Shown: piece by piece, positions 27,240 through 35,359 of the stretch
Numbering within the stretch: position 1 is the stretch's first letter
Layout of the letters: every line of letters begins with the position of its first letter
Assembly: GCF_036250675.1 (NCBI RefSeq)
Contig: NZ_CP109592.1
Span: 1 to 64,000 of the forward strand
Direction: 5' to 3'
Length of the DNA stretch: 64,000 nt
DNA from: Streptomyces sp. NBC_01689
GTDB taxonomy: Bacteria > Actinomycetota > Actinomycetes > Streptomycetales > Streptomycetaceae
Position numbers and translations under genes: made by a program
The notes under the pieces: model-generated
The model's database searches: none
Told to the model about the DNA's origin: nothing
The model's input: only the letters and a program-made list of their open reading frames with translations

Positions 27240-27857
27240 TCAAGAACGCTTCTGCAGCTGCTGGCGGGCGGCGGCGAGTAGGCGCTCTCCGGTCCGCCGG
27301 CTCACGCTGTAGCGCTCTGCCAACTGGTCGGCGGTTACGGTCCGGTTCTCCGCTTCGGCTGCGGCGAGTTCGGCGGCAACGGCGGGCACGCGGTCGTCAG
27401 TGCGCGGGCGGGGGGAACGGTTGCGCGGGTCGCCTGGCCGGCGGCCCGCACCGGTGCGCTCGGGGTGGTGTCTCTGGTCTCCGGCGTCGATCCGGGCCTG
27501 CACGACGTGCCGGGGCCACCAGGGGCGGCCGTGCAGCTCGACGCCCTTGGGCAGATAGCCAGTGCTGGCGTACGCACGGACGGTGGAGGCGTCGGTGCCC
27601 AGGACTTCGGCGGTTTCGCCCACGCTGAGCAAGTCCTCGGGGTGAGGCTCGGGGGTGGGCGCCGGCGGGACGGGCTGGCCCTCGAGGTAGGCGTGGGCCT
27701 GGGCTGCGTCGTACAGACGCAGTCGCTCGCCGGGGTTGGTGACGGGCACCCGGGCGCGGAAATCGGTGCCGTGGCGCCGGCGCCACGTGTGCAGCTCGAT
27801 GCCTGCGGCCGCCGCGATGCTGGCCTCCGTCATGACGGGGTGGCCGTGGGGGATCAT
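27240..27857 (-). CDS. Helix-turn-helix DNA-binding protein
   Basis: A 205-residue protein with a MerR-like or excisionase-like helix-turn-helix (LLSVGETAEVLGTDASTVRA then YASTGYLP, about residues 75-105), preceded by another wing-like region beginning TEASIAAAAGIELHTWRR. The C-terminus has a third HTH-like segment, VTADQLAERYSVSRRTGERL. The start ATG 27857 follows AGGAGA. It lies first in a minus-strand group of phage-like genes sharing an upstream motif. It probably regulates or helps excise the element; the target is unknown. Confidence 0.65.
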   Translation of the reverse strand: MIPHGHPVMTEASIAAAAGIELHTWRRRHGTDFRARVPVTNPGERLRLYDAAQAHAYLEGQPVPPAPTPEPHPEDLLSVGETAEVLGTDASTVRAYASTGYLPKGVELHGRPWWPRHVVQARIDAGDQRHHPERTGAGRRPGDPRNRSPRPRTDDRVPAVAAELAAAEAENRTVTADQLAERYSVSRRTGERLLAAARQQLQKRS

Positions 27858-27934
27858 CGGTGCGTCTCCTGTCCGGTATCAGGGCTGTCGCCTGAGGCTA
27901 CGGCGATAGACTGCCGCGGTCGCGCCCTGGTGGT

Positions 27935-27970
27935 GTTGACGGGTCGGGACCGGTGGATACCGACCGCACC
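27935..27970 (-). promoter_or_regulatory. Conserved upstream motif, copy A
   Basis: Read on the minus strand, GGTCGGTATCC is followed about ten bases later by CCCGACCCGTCAAC. The same arrangement precedes two neighbouring genes (copies B and C). Here it lies about 80-110 bases upstream of the HTH gene. Confidence 0.4.
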
Positions 27971-28041
27971 GCTCTTGGGCGGGGCGGGCCGCCGGTCCCT
28001 TTTTCGTGCTCGTGCCCACCGGCCAGCACCACGCACCAGCG

Positions 28042-28078
28042 GGCGGTCCGGTCGGGCTCGATGCCCGACCGGACCGCC
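28042..28078 (-). terminator. Perfect 16-bp hairpin terminator
   Basis: The arms 28042-28057 and 28063-28078 are perfectly complementary with loop TCGAT, just beyond the stop codon (28100) of the zinc-finger gene. Confidence 0.7.
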
Positions 28079-28099
28079 ACTACGGCTGCCGGGTGTCAG

Positions 28100-28671
28100 C
28101 TACCGCTCGTAGGCGCCGATCGCCTCGCGGACCTTGTCGGCTCCGATGCATCCTCCGTCGTGGCGGAGGACGGTGGGCGGCTGGCCGTTGCGTCCCCGGA
28201 GGTGCGACCAGTAGCGCGGGCCCTTCCATCCGCACAGCTGGCACTCCATGACCCAAGGTTGTCACTGCCCGGGTATCCGCCGTACGGCGTCCAGCGGTGC
28301 GCCTCCAGTCCGGCGAACGCGGTCCGGGCCGACGCGATGTTGCGCGCGGTCTCGGGCATGCGCGGGTGGAGCAGAGGAACGGTCTCCGGCTTCACCAGGG
28401 TGGCGGCGGCGCTGTCGACCACGCTCTGCGGGGTGATGCGTCCCTCCGTGAACTCGGAGTAGAGCCAGGCGGCGGCTGCCGGGCTGCCTCCGCCACGGCG
28501 CGGGCCTCCGTCCGCCACGCGGACGTCGGTGGTGGTCCCGGCCGGTACGGCATACCAGACACCGTGCCAGCGCAGGGCGTGGCCGATGAACCACGTTCCG
28601 ACGAGAACGGGGTAGCGGCACTCGATGTCCGGCTCCCCGAGCCGGTAGGGCAGTTGCGGGGTCTCGCTCAT
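28100..28671 (-). pseudogene. Zinc-finger protein broken by one frameshift
   Basis: From ATG 28671 (GGAGA upstream) the frame reads MSETPQLPYRLGEPDIECRY through AHRWTPYGGYPGSDN. Near 28254 the coding sense moves to another frame, which continues VMECQLCGWKGPRYWSHLRG and ends GCIGADKVREAIGAYER at 28100. One missing base explains it. Restored, the protein has about 190 residues with a C-terminal zinc finger (CQLCG ... HDGGC). Without correction the product ends in an unrelated Ser/Arg-rich tail. A sequencing error is possible. It sits in the phage-like block next to the methyltransferase. Confidence 0.65.
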
Positions 28672-28693
28672 GAGGTGGTCTCTCCTGTCGCGT

Positions 28694-28765
28694 GCTGGCG
28701 GGTCGTGCCGGGCGGGGCGGATACCGACCGCCCCACCCGACATTTACAGCGTTACAGCGTTAGCT
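28694..28765 (-). promoter_or_regulatory. Conserved promoter/leader motif, copy B
   Basis: Minus-strand reading: tandem GCTGTAA units, then TGTCGG, GGGTGG, CGGTATCCGCC and ACGACCCGCCA, 25 to 95 bases upstream of ATG 28671. The order and spacing match copy C upstream of the methyltransferase. Confidence 0.5.
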
Positions 28766-28771
28766 GACTGG

Positions 28772-30235
28772 CTAGAGGACGGCGGCGACGCGTTCGCCGA
28801 TCCACTGGGCCACGTTGCAGGACACGGCGTTACCGGCCTGCATGGTCTGCTCGCCCTTGTTGCCGCGCATGATGTAGTCGCCGGGGAAGCGCTGGGCGGC
28901 CAGCTGCTCGCGCGGCTGCAGCATCCGGAAGTGGCAGTCCTCGACCGTCAGGGCCGCGTCTGGGACGCAGATCCCGGCGGAGTCCCGGGTGGCCAGGGTG
29001 AGGAGCGGCTGATCGGTCGGCTTCGCGGTGCCCTTGCGGTAGGGGATGACCAGACCGTGGTGGCGGCCCGCTGCGGTGACCGTGGCGAGCGGCTGATCGA
29101 CGGCGGCCGCCCCGCCGTTGCGGCGGAGGGTGACGACGTAGGGCATGGTCACCAGGGCCTCGGTGTCCCGGGTGGTGCGGGTGCGCATCGGCTCGGCCAG
29201 CGGCGTGCCCGTGTCGTTCCACGTGCCTCCGGCCGGTACGAGCATGCCGTGCCGGTCCTGCGGGAAGAGCAGTCCCTCGCCGATCTTGCGCGTGCGGGCG
29301 GGGAGGGGGACCCGCGTGGGGTCCTGGGCCCGCCCGTCGTGCCCGGAGTGGTTGAGCGTCAGGAGGCTGACCCGCTGCGGGTACTCGGCCAGCCCAGCCG
29401 AGATCCGGCGCAGGGTGGCGGCCGCCAGCGGGCGGGAGCGGTCCCCGATCCGGGATCCCAGGTTGGTCCAGTCGATCGCGTCGGCGGCCGCGCGCACGTA
29501 GGGCTCCACCAGGGCGTTGCGGCACTTCGCGTTCGGGCACCGGTAGTCGTACTGCTGCCGGTACTTCCCCACCGTGCGGCGGGGGTTGCGGAACGCCTGA
29601 ATGGCCTGAACGTCTTCGCCGCACTCCGCGCACCATGCCAGCGGGCGGGGCCGGACGTCGGGCAGCTTGATGCCGGTCCGCGTGAAAACGAGATAGATCC
29701 GGTCCCGCCACTGCGGTGCGCGGGGGTTGTCCGGGCCGCCCACGTGGGCGGAGGACACGGACACGATCTGGGAGTTGTAGCCCAGCTGCTCCATGCCCGA
29801 GCGCCACCAGCCGAACAACGGCCACTGCGTCACGAACTCCACCACGTTCTCGCACAGGACGGCGCGGTACCGGTGCACCTCGGTGGCGCGGATGACGTCG
29901 TACGCCGTGGCCCGGGTCCGGATGAACGCCTCGGCCTCGACCTCGTCCTCCTCGCCGAACGCCAGCTGTCCGCCGTTACGGCGCTGGGTCCCCCCGGCGG
30001 GGCTCATCTCCGTGCAGATCGGCGATGCCCAGAGCACGTCCGTGGTGGGCAGGCGCCGCATGTCGTAGTTGTTGACGTCCGCACAGACGTGGTCGGCCTG
30101 GCGGTGGTTGGCGCTGTGGGTGTCGATCGCCACCTGGCTGTGGTTCGCCGCGAGCTTCAGCTCATACCCGGCGGCCACCAGACCGGTGCTCGATCCTCCG
30201 GCGCCGCAAAAGATGTCCGTGAAGGTCAAGGACAT
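28772..30235 (-). CDS. Phage-type C5 cytosine DNA methyltransferase
   Basis: A 487-residue C5 methylase. Motif I is DIFCGAGGSSTGL (residues 7-19). Motif IV, normally PPCQ, reads WASPICTEMSPAGG with the presumed catalytic Cys at 74, a variant I associate with actinophage methylases. Motif VI is ENVVEFV, motif VIII APQWRDRIYLV and motif X MQAGNAVSCNVAQW. The region between VIII and IX has a CAEC ... CPNAKC zinc-ribbon, probably part of target recognition. ATG 30235 has GGAGGA upstream. No restriction enzyme is adjacent, so it is probably an orphan or phage-protective methylase. Confidence 0.9.
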   Translation of the reverse strand: MSLTFTDIFCGAGGSSTGLVAAGYELKLAANHSQVAIDTHSANHRQADHVCADVNNYDMRRLPTTDVLWASPICTEMSPAGGTQRRNGGQLAFGEEDEVEAEAFIRTRATAYDVIRATEVHRYRAVLCENVVEFVTQWPLFGWWRSGMEQLGYNSQIVSVSSAHVGGPDNPRAPQWRDRIYLVFTRTGIKLPDVRPRPLAWCAECGEDVQAIQAFRNPRRTVGKYRQQYDYRCPNAKCRNALVEPYVRAAADAIDWTNLGSRIGDRSRPLAAATLRRISAGLAEYPQRVSLLTLNHSGHDGRAQDPTRVPLPARTRKIGEGLLFPQDRHGMLVPAGGTWNDTGTPLAEPMRTRTTRDTEALVTMPYVVTLRRNGGAAAVDQPLATVTAAGRHHGLVIPYRKGTAKPTDQPLLTLATRDSAGICVPDAALTVEDCHFRMLQPREQLAAQRFPGDYIMRGNKGEQTMQAGNAVSCNVAQWIGERVAAVL

Positions 30236-30253
30236 TGCTTCCTCCGGTTCTTC

Positions 30254-30316
30254 GTTGACGGGTCGTCGGGGGCGGATACCGTCCACCCGTTCCGACAAGA
30301 ACAATATTACAGCACT
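30254..30316 (-). promoter_or_regulatory. Conserved promoter/leader motif, copy C
   Basis: Minus-strand reading: GCTGTAATATTG, TGTCGG, GGGTGG, CGGTATCCGCC, then GACGACCCGTCA, ending about 20 bases before ATG 30235. TGTAAT/TAATAT could serve as a -10 element. It matches copy B nearly step for step. Confidence 0.5.
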
Positions 30317-30325
30317 AGGTGACAC

Positions 30326-31277
30326 TCGTCCAGAGTGGGATGCGTGTTTCCGCAGATCAAAGGGGGTTTATAGGCAACGGTGGCGCGCTGAGCGGAGCGC
30401 CCCCACGGACCTGTTCCACATCGCGGCAGCTACTGCTCCCCCTCGACCACGACCGGTGGTGCGGTCTCCTCGCGCGCCCGTCATCCGCGACGGCGGGAGT
30501 ACGACGCCCGGCCCGCTCGCGGCCCGGCGGACGGCTCCCCGGAGGCCAGCCCGGCACCCCTCCCCTCCCCGCCGGCCGTTCAGGACGCGCGCAACCGAGC
30601 CGCCGCGGCCGGGAGCGCGCCCGCCATGTAAACCGCCCACAGATGCCGTTCCCCCTCGTGTATGAGAACCAGCACACACCACCCTCACTGCGTTGCCCTC
30701 CGTGGCGACAGAAGTGCGGCGGCCGACTCATGGATCGGGTAACAGTCGCGTGGACTGTTACCGCGTCTGACCTGGGCAAGTTCCAGAAATCCGACCGGAG
30801 ATGAGGGGCCGGTACGAGCGGCCAGGGCGTCTCTGCCTCGACTCCGGACGCAAGGTCCGGCTGCACTTCGCCCCCTGGCGTCCCGACCCGCGCCCCCTCG
30901 ACAGCCTGCTCCAAGGCGCATACGCATTCTTCGAGGTCAGCGCGCTGTGACAGGGGCATCCGTGTCGCGGGCAGCGCCGGCGCCCAGCAGGCAACGACCG
31001 CTCTCTGCCGAGCGATCCCCGCTCACTAGCATGCAAGGTGGGATGCGAACCCCCGCTCTGAGCTGGGGTTTCTCAGTGAATTCACGATCGGTGATTTCAC
31101 TCGAAGCGATAAGGAGCGCCGGAATCCTTTCGGGCGGCCCGCTCGGTGCACATTGCGCACAGTGCGGATGGTCGACATGAAAGCCGTGACGGTCCGTCGA
31201 ATGGTGTAATGTCACTAATACCTCTTCGGCTGGCTGGGTGGCATCCAGCTGGTTCCATCCAGCGAGGGGAGGTATAG
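30326..31277. other. Gene-free interval
   Basis: Overlapping open frames on both strands have no convincing start or protein character. The stretch near 31060-31240 is less GC-rich and may hold the promoter of the 44-residue gene at 31278. Confidence 0.4.
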
Positions 31278-31412
31278 GTGATCACCGGAACGGAGTCCCG
31301 CGACGCGGGCGACGGTTCGGTGTGGGCAAAGCGGATCCGCCGCGTCACAGACGCGGTCCGGCTTGTAGGCGCCGTGTTCCAGGCCGTGTACTACGGCTTG
31401 AAGCTCTGGTGA
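31278..31412 (+). CDS. Small basic protein, 44 aa
   Basis: GTG 31278 follows GGAGG by six bases. The product contains SVWAKRIRRVTDAVRLVGAV and ends YYGLKLW, a single amphipathic basic helix. A strong terminator follows 18 bases after the stop, supporting a real short transcript. It could be a peptide toxin, a membrane-active peptide or a phage-like regulator. Confidence 0.5.
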   Translation: MITGTESRDAGDGSVWAKRIRRVTDAVRLVGAVFQAVYYGLKLW

Positions 31413-31430
31413 CCTGCGGCTGAAGAAGCT

Positions 31431-31466
31431 GATGGGCCCGACCCTCTCGCGAAGGGTGGGCCCATC
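31431..31466 (+). terminator. Hairpin terminator
   Basis: The arms 31431-31445 and 31453-31466 pair over 14 bp with one bulged G and a seven-base loop, immediately after the 44-residue gene. Confidence 0.7.
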
Positions 31467-31484
31467 GACGTCCCTCACCGAGGT

Positions 31485-31526
31485 TGAGCCCCACGTGTTT
31501 CGCTACCTGGCGGACCGTGGGGCTCA
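31485..31526. terminator. Second hairpin
   Basis: TGAGCCCCACG (31485-31495) pairs with CGTGGGGCTCA (31516-31526), with a 20-base loop, just after the first terminator. Confidence 0.5.
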
Positions 31527-31788
31527 GTCATGTGCGGGTCGTGTATGTATCCACACTACCACGAACCCAATTCCCGCTTTGAAGATTCGACTGGTCCCAC
31601 CGAAATGTCGTGCGCGCCAATTGGTCACCGACATCGAATTACGTGAAGTGAATCAGTCTCGGTGAATTACGCATCGCCATCCGTGATTTGAGCGCGGTTG
31701 TCAATTGGCGTTCGGAGACACATTGACAATGCTGCCAGGACGCACATTGGCAATGCTGTCCGACAGGGCCGGCCAGCAGGCATCGTCG

Positions 31789-32509
31789 CTGACGCCCGTC
31801 ATGACGGGCGTCACCAGCGTCGTCGCCCGTCGTCGCCCGTCGTCGGAGAGCCGACGACGCCCGTCACGCTGCTGAGGCAACCCAGGCAACTTGACCGTGC
31901 ACGCGGTCAAGTTGCCTGGGTTGCCTCTCGCTCACCGCCCTGCACACTCGCGTTGAACGACGTTGAGCGAGGAGGCTGAGCCGATCTGTCCGACGTTCAA
32001 CAGGTGGACTGGTACGCCGTTCAACAGGTGGACTAGTCGTCTACCCGGCGTTACACACGGTGGAACGAGTGGTCTACGCCGGTATACGCCTCCTTTACCG
32101 GCCTCTTGCTCGCGGCTGTCTCACGTCCCGGCCGGCCTGTCTCACAGGGGTTCCAAGGCCGTCCACCTACCGTTGAACGCGGTATACGGGACGTGCACCA
32201 TGTTCCACAACTGGCTGGCTCCGGCTCACGGGTGTCTCGCGCCGGCTCGTCTCTCTCGCGGGTGTCTCACGGGTGTCTCGCGCCCGCTCGCCTCTCTCTC
32301 ACCGGCGTCTCATGTCCCTCGCCGCACTCTCACCGGCGTCTCACGTCCCTCGCCGCACTCTCACGGCTTCTGTCATGCCTGAGGCAACCCAGGCAACTTG
32401 ACCGCGTGCACGGTCAAGTTGCCTGGGTTGCCTCAGCAGCGTGACGGGCGTCGTCGGCTCTCCGACGACGGGCGACGACGCGGCTGACGCCCGTCATGAC
32501 GGGCGTCAG
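31789..32509. repeat. Long inverted repeat with nested palindromes
   Basis: The left arm (31789-31927) and right arm (32381-32509) are inverted copies, near-identical except for an extra 10-base unit in the left arm and two to three mismatches. Each arm has GACGCCCGTC-AT-GACGGGCGTC, then a GTCGTCGG-AGAG-CCGACGAC hairpin, then a perfect 24-bp stem with a six-base loop (31874-31927; 32381-32434) whose arm begins GAGGCAACCCAGG. The 453 bp between the arms contain no gene. The structure could be an origin of replication, a transfer or partition site, or a non-autonomous mobile element. Confidence 0.8.
31928..32380. repeat. Repeat-rich core between the inverted arms
   Basis: GTTCAACAGGTGGACT occurs at 31995 and 32019. 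A 31-bp unit starting CACCGGCGTCTCA is tandemly duplicated (32300-32361). GTCTCAC and GTCTCGC motifs recur many times between 32110 and 32365, and GGTATAC appears twice (about 32080 and 32180). This looks like an iteron field for a DNA-binding protein. Confidence 0.65.
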
Positions 32510-32737
32510 CCGGCTCTCTCATCTCGTCGGATTGGCCGCGCTCGCCGTTTTGAATCGACCTGCCATTTCTGCTGCTCGCGCACCCGCACAATCACGCGTT
32601 GCAGACGTGCCGCCGGGTGCTTTGACGATTTGGTGTGCCGTCAAACGAGGTTTTCAGCAGGTCAGTTACCCGTCGCTCAGAGGCGGGCTGCCTCAGCCAG
32701 GGCGTAATGGAGGGGGACCACATCCTCTGCCCTGGGG

Positions 32738-33037
32738 TCAGACATAGTCGGGTCTTGTGGCCGCTACGGCATCCGCTTGCAGGGTCGGGGGTCGGTCAGT
32801 GGGGTTGGCGAGGATCCGGCGGACGGTCTCCGGGTGCCATCGATCGCCCCGCTTCGGTCGGATGGCTTCGGCGTCTAGGACGGCGGCAATCTCGCGGTAC
32901 GACAGCTCGTCCTCGTCCCGGAGTTGGCGGGCGCGATCGCGGCCGGCCTGCTCCATCTCGTCCTCGGTCAGCTCCGTCTTGTGAGCGTGCCAGCAGGCCC
33001 CGGACGGCCACTGTCCGGGGCCTTGCTGCGTCTTCAT
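32738..33037 (-). pseudogene. C-terminal fragment of a serine recombinase
   Basis: From HKTELTEDEMEQAGRDRARQ to NPTDRPPTLQ the translation matches the C-terminus of the intact recombinase at 35.4-36.1 kb at most positions (REIAAVL, KRG.RWHPETVRR, LANPTDRPPTL). The catalytic N-terminal domain is missing; in its place the frame begins MKTQQGPGQWPSGACWHA, which includes a GGCCCCGGAC/GTCCGGGGCC hairpin. It is a deletion remnant of a second recombinase gene. Confidence 0.75.
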
Positions 33038-33283
33038 GCCCTCACGCCCCCAGGGGCTGGGTCGCACCGTGTTCGCCCTGGGGGCCCCACGCCGTGAGTC
33101 CCGCGTGTTACGAAAGCCTCGCCCGTGGCAAACTCTGGCTTGCCGCGGACGAACACGTATCCGCAGCAGCTCCTGCAGCCCCGTGAGGGATGTGGGAGCT
33201 TTCTCGTTTCTGCGTACCCCTTCCGCTCTCCATGGCCTCGGTCCCCTTCGACCGGGGCCTTTCTCGTTCCTGGAGGTTGTGTC

Positions 33284-33664
33284 GTGCAGGTCGTCTCAGC
33301 CGCGCTGTCAGCCGTCGGCTCCCTGTCGTTCGTGCTGGGCCTGGTCGTTCTGGTGGTCGTGTTCGCGGTGTTGTTGTTCGTCGTCCGGCCCGTGGTGAAG
33401 AAGACCCGGGCCGAGGACGTGCCGGCAACCCTGGTCGGGTTGAGCCATGTGATTGCGGCACTGGCCTCTTTCCTGCCCTGGAGCGGGCGGCGCTCCCCGG
33501 CGCAGACGCCCGAGGCTCCGAGTGCAGACGGCCAACCTGGCGGCGCTGCTCCGACGTCCCCCACAATCATCACCACCGACCGTTTGACGGTGATGCGTCC
33601 ACCCGATCCGCCGGAGGCCAGCGGGCTCGGGCAGATCACGGCCGCGCCCACAGGGGGAGAGTAG
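33284..33664 (+). CDS. Single-span membrane protein, 126 aa
   Basis: GTG 33284 follows GGAGG at eight bases. A hydrophobic helix (LSFVLGLVVLVVVFAVLLFV) anchors the N-terminus. The remainder is a soluble Pro/Thr-rich tail. It lies two bases before the next gene, so the two form an operon. No family is recognised. Confidence 0.6.
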   Translation: MQVVSAALSAVGSLSFVLGLVVLVVVFAVLLFVVRPVVKKTRAEDVPATLVGLSHVIAALASFLPWSGRRSPAQTPEAPSADGQPGGAAPTSPTIITTDRLTVMRPPDPPEASGLGQITAAPTGGE

Positions 33665-33666
33665 GG

Positions 33667-34242
33667 ATGTCCGAGGTCCTCGTTCACCGCTGCGCCCACT
33701 GTGCCGAGCCGGTGAAGGCAGCGGGTGGAGGCCGCCCGCGCCGGTTCTGCTCGTCTGCCTGCAGGCAGGCGTCATACCGCGCACGGCACGCTGCCGCGAT
33801 ACCGCTCGAAGGATCCGGACCTGGTCAGAGCACGTGGCGGGTCAAACCCCGGTCGTGCCGTGCGGTTCCGAGCCTAGGGCCGGAAGGGATGGTGCCTTTC
33901 CTTCGCTGCCCCCTGTCCCGCGGCCATAAGGGCTGGCATCGCGCCCTGGTGGGGGTGCCCAAGCCGTGGCCGCAAGAAGTCACGCTGTGGTGGGCTGGCT
34001 GGGAAAGCAGGTGGGGGTGGGCCGGAGGAGAAGTCGGACGGTCTCCAGCAGAGCTGTACTACTCCTGCAAGAACTGTCTCCTGCCGCGCGGTCACGCAGG
34101 AACCTGCCTCGAAACGGACACTGTCTGGATGGACGAGGCCAATATCCTGACGCTGGACCGCCAACTTGACCGCGTAGTGCGGCTGAGGATCTCCCTCCCG
34201 TCCCCCGGAATCGCCGTCCCGCGCTGGTTTCGCGCCGGATGA
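33667..34242 (+). CDS. Zinc-finger protein, 191 aa
   Basis: The N-terminus VHRCAHCAEPVKAAGG with RRFCSSACRQASYRARH is a CxxC...CxxxC zinc-binding FCS-like finger, common in small actinobacterial phage and plasmid proteins. Further Cys/His pairs follow (LRCPLSRGHKGWH, SCKNCLLPRGHAGTC), suggesting two more metal sites. ATG 33667 begins two bases after the preceding stop. Probably nucleic-acid binding; the exact role is unknown. Confidence 0.65.
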   Translation: MSEVLVHRCAHCAEPVKAAGGGRPRRFCSSACRQASYRARHAAAIPLEGSGPGQSTWRVKPRSCRAVPSLGPEGMVPFLRCPLSRGHKGWHRALVGVPKPWPQEVTLWWAGWESRWGWAGGEVGRSPAELYYSCKNCLLPRGHAGTCLETDTVWMDEANILTLDRQLDRVVRLRISLPSPGIAVPRWFRAG

Positions 34243-34373
34243 GGCCCCCGCTATCCGACGCGAGGCGCGCGAGCCACCGGGCTGTCCAACAACCGATCAG
34301 TTGTCGGACACCATGCGGTACGCGGCTACCGAGCGGCGAAGAACGGGTTGTGCGCGTCCAAGAACGACGTCCA

Positions 34374-34411
34374 GGACGGGCCCGACCGCGTGAGCGCGGT
34401 CGGGCCCGTCC
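34374..34411. terminator. Perfect 17-bp hairpin terminator
   Basis: The arms 34374-34390 and 34395-34411 are perfectly complementary with loop TGAG. It lies between two convergent genes (ends 34242 and 34437) and may serve both. Confidence 0.8.
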
Positions 34412-34436
34412 GTACGCGGAACGTCACCGGTAGCGG

Positions 34437-34640
34437 TTAGCGTCGATTGCGTACGTTGATCTGAGCCCCTGCGAAGGCGGCGCCGATGGTGCCCACCGCG
34501 GCAGCGGCCTCCGTGTAGTGCGTCAGGGCCAGCACGACCACGGCCGCCATGGACGCGAACGTGGTCGCGACGATGGCCCAGGCCAGCCAATCCGGGTCGG
34601 GCTCAGGGGGTGTGGTTGCGGTACCTTCGACGGGCGTCAC
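34437..34640 (-). CDS. Small membrane protein, 67 aa
   Basis: GTG 34640 follows AAAGGAG. The protein has a Pro-rich N-terminus, a hydrophobic region (WLAWAIVATTFASMAAVVVL) and a second one (AAAAVGTIGAAFAGAQI), ending in a basic NVRNRR. It resembles small two-span proteins of plasmids and phages (holin-like size), but I cannot assign a function. Confidence 0.55.
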   Translation of the reverse strand: MTPVEGTATTPPEPDPDWLAWAIVATTFASMAAVVVLALTHYTEAAAAVGTIGAAFAGAQINVRNRR

Positions 34641-34988
34641 TCGGGCAGTTCTCCTTTCAGCAGGACGGACCACCTCGACGCAACGAGAGGGAGATCCTCA
34701 TCGCGGCCCTTGCTTCCTACGGCCGGCCGCCGGGGGTCTCCCTCCGTCGTGTCGAGGGGAGTTGGTGGGCATAACCGTACTGGGCGCCAGGTACAACGCC
34801 CTTTGAGCTGCCCCGACCGGGCATTTCGGAGGTTTCTGGTTCCAGCTAGGGCATTTTTTCGTAGTGGGGGGAACACAAGCTCAACGGATGTGTATCGTCT
34901 TTGTCGTCCTCTTGCCTTCGCGCGGGCGCCTTTAAAAGCGCAGGTCAGCGGCTTGAGTAGACGTCAGTCCGCAGCGAACTGCTGTGTC

Positions 34989-35234
34989 TCAGCTCACAGA
35001 AAAATTGGGCGGGTCGGTGTCGGATGACCGCTTGCTCGCCCTTCTCACCTGCCTTCCTTCGCAAGTGGGGGCGTCTCCTGTGGCTGTCAGCGCTCTGACC
35101 TCTTCTTTCGGCTTCCGAATGAGCTTCCCGAAGGTGTTCATGTCGTACAGCGCGTCCTTCATGTCCCGCTTGAGCTTGTCGCCCTTCTCTACGGAGTCGC
35201 TGATGAGGAGAGTCATCGAGATGGTGCTGAACAC
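34989..35234 (-). CDS. Hypothetical protein, 81 aa
   Basis: A GTG-start frame encodes VFSTISMTLLISDSVEKGDK and continues with a charged helix (DMKDALYDMNTFGKLIRKPK). The DNA is less GC-rich than its surroundings, and the sense strand has protein-like character in its first 50 residues only. It may be a remnant. Confidence 0.4.
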   Translation of the reverse strand: MFSTISMTLLISDSVEKGDKLKRDMKDALYDMNTFGKLIRKPKEEVRALTATGDAPTCEGRQVRRASKRSSDTDPPNFSVS

Positions 35235-35359
35235 GTGCCCCTCGGCACAGCGGACACCGGTCCGCCGAACTTGCCGCCGGCGTGCAGCATGGTCGCCTTC
35301 ACCATCGAGACGCCCGCATCACACTCGTCCCGACCTCGGCGTCCCCGTGCAGGACCGAA

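Noticed and set aside
35265..35320. Possible gyrB fragment (ATMLHAGGKFGG on the minus strand)
   Set aside because: Only about a dozen residues match and the flanks do not continue the gyrase sequence; too short to call.
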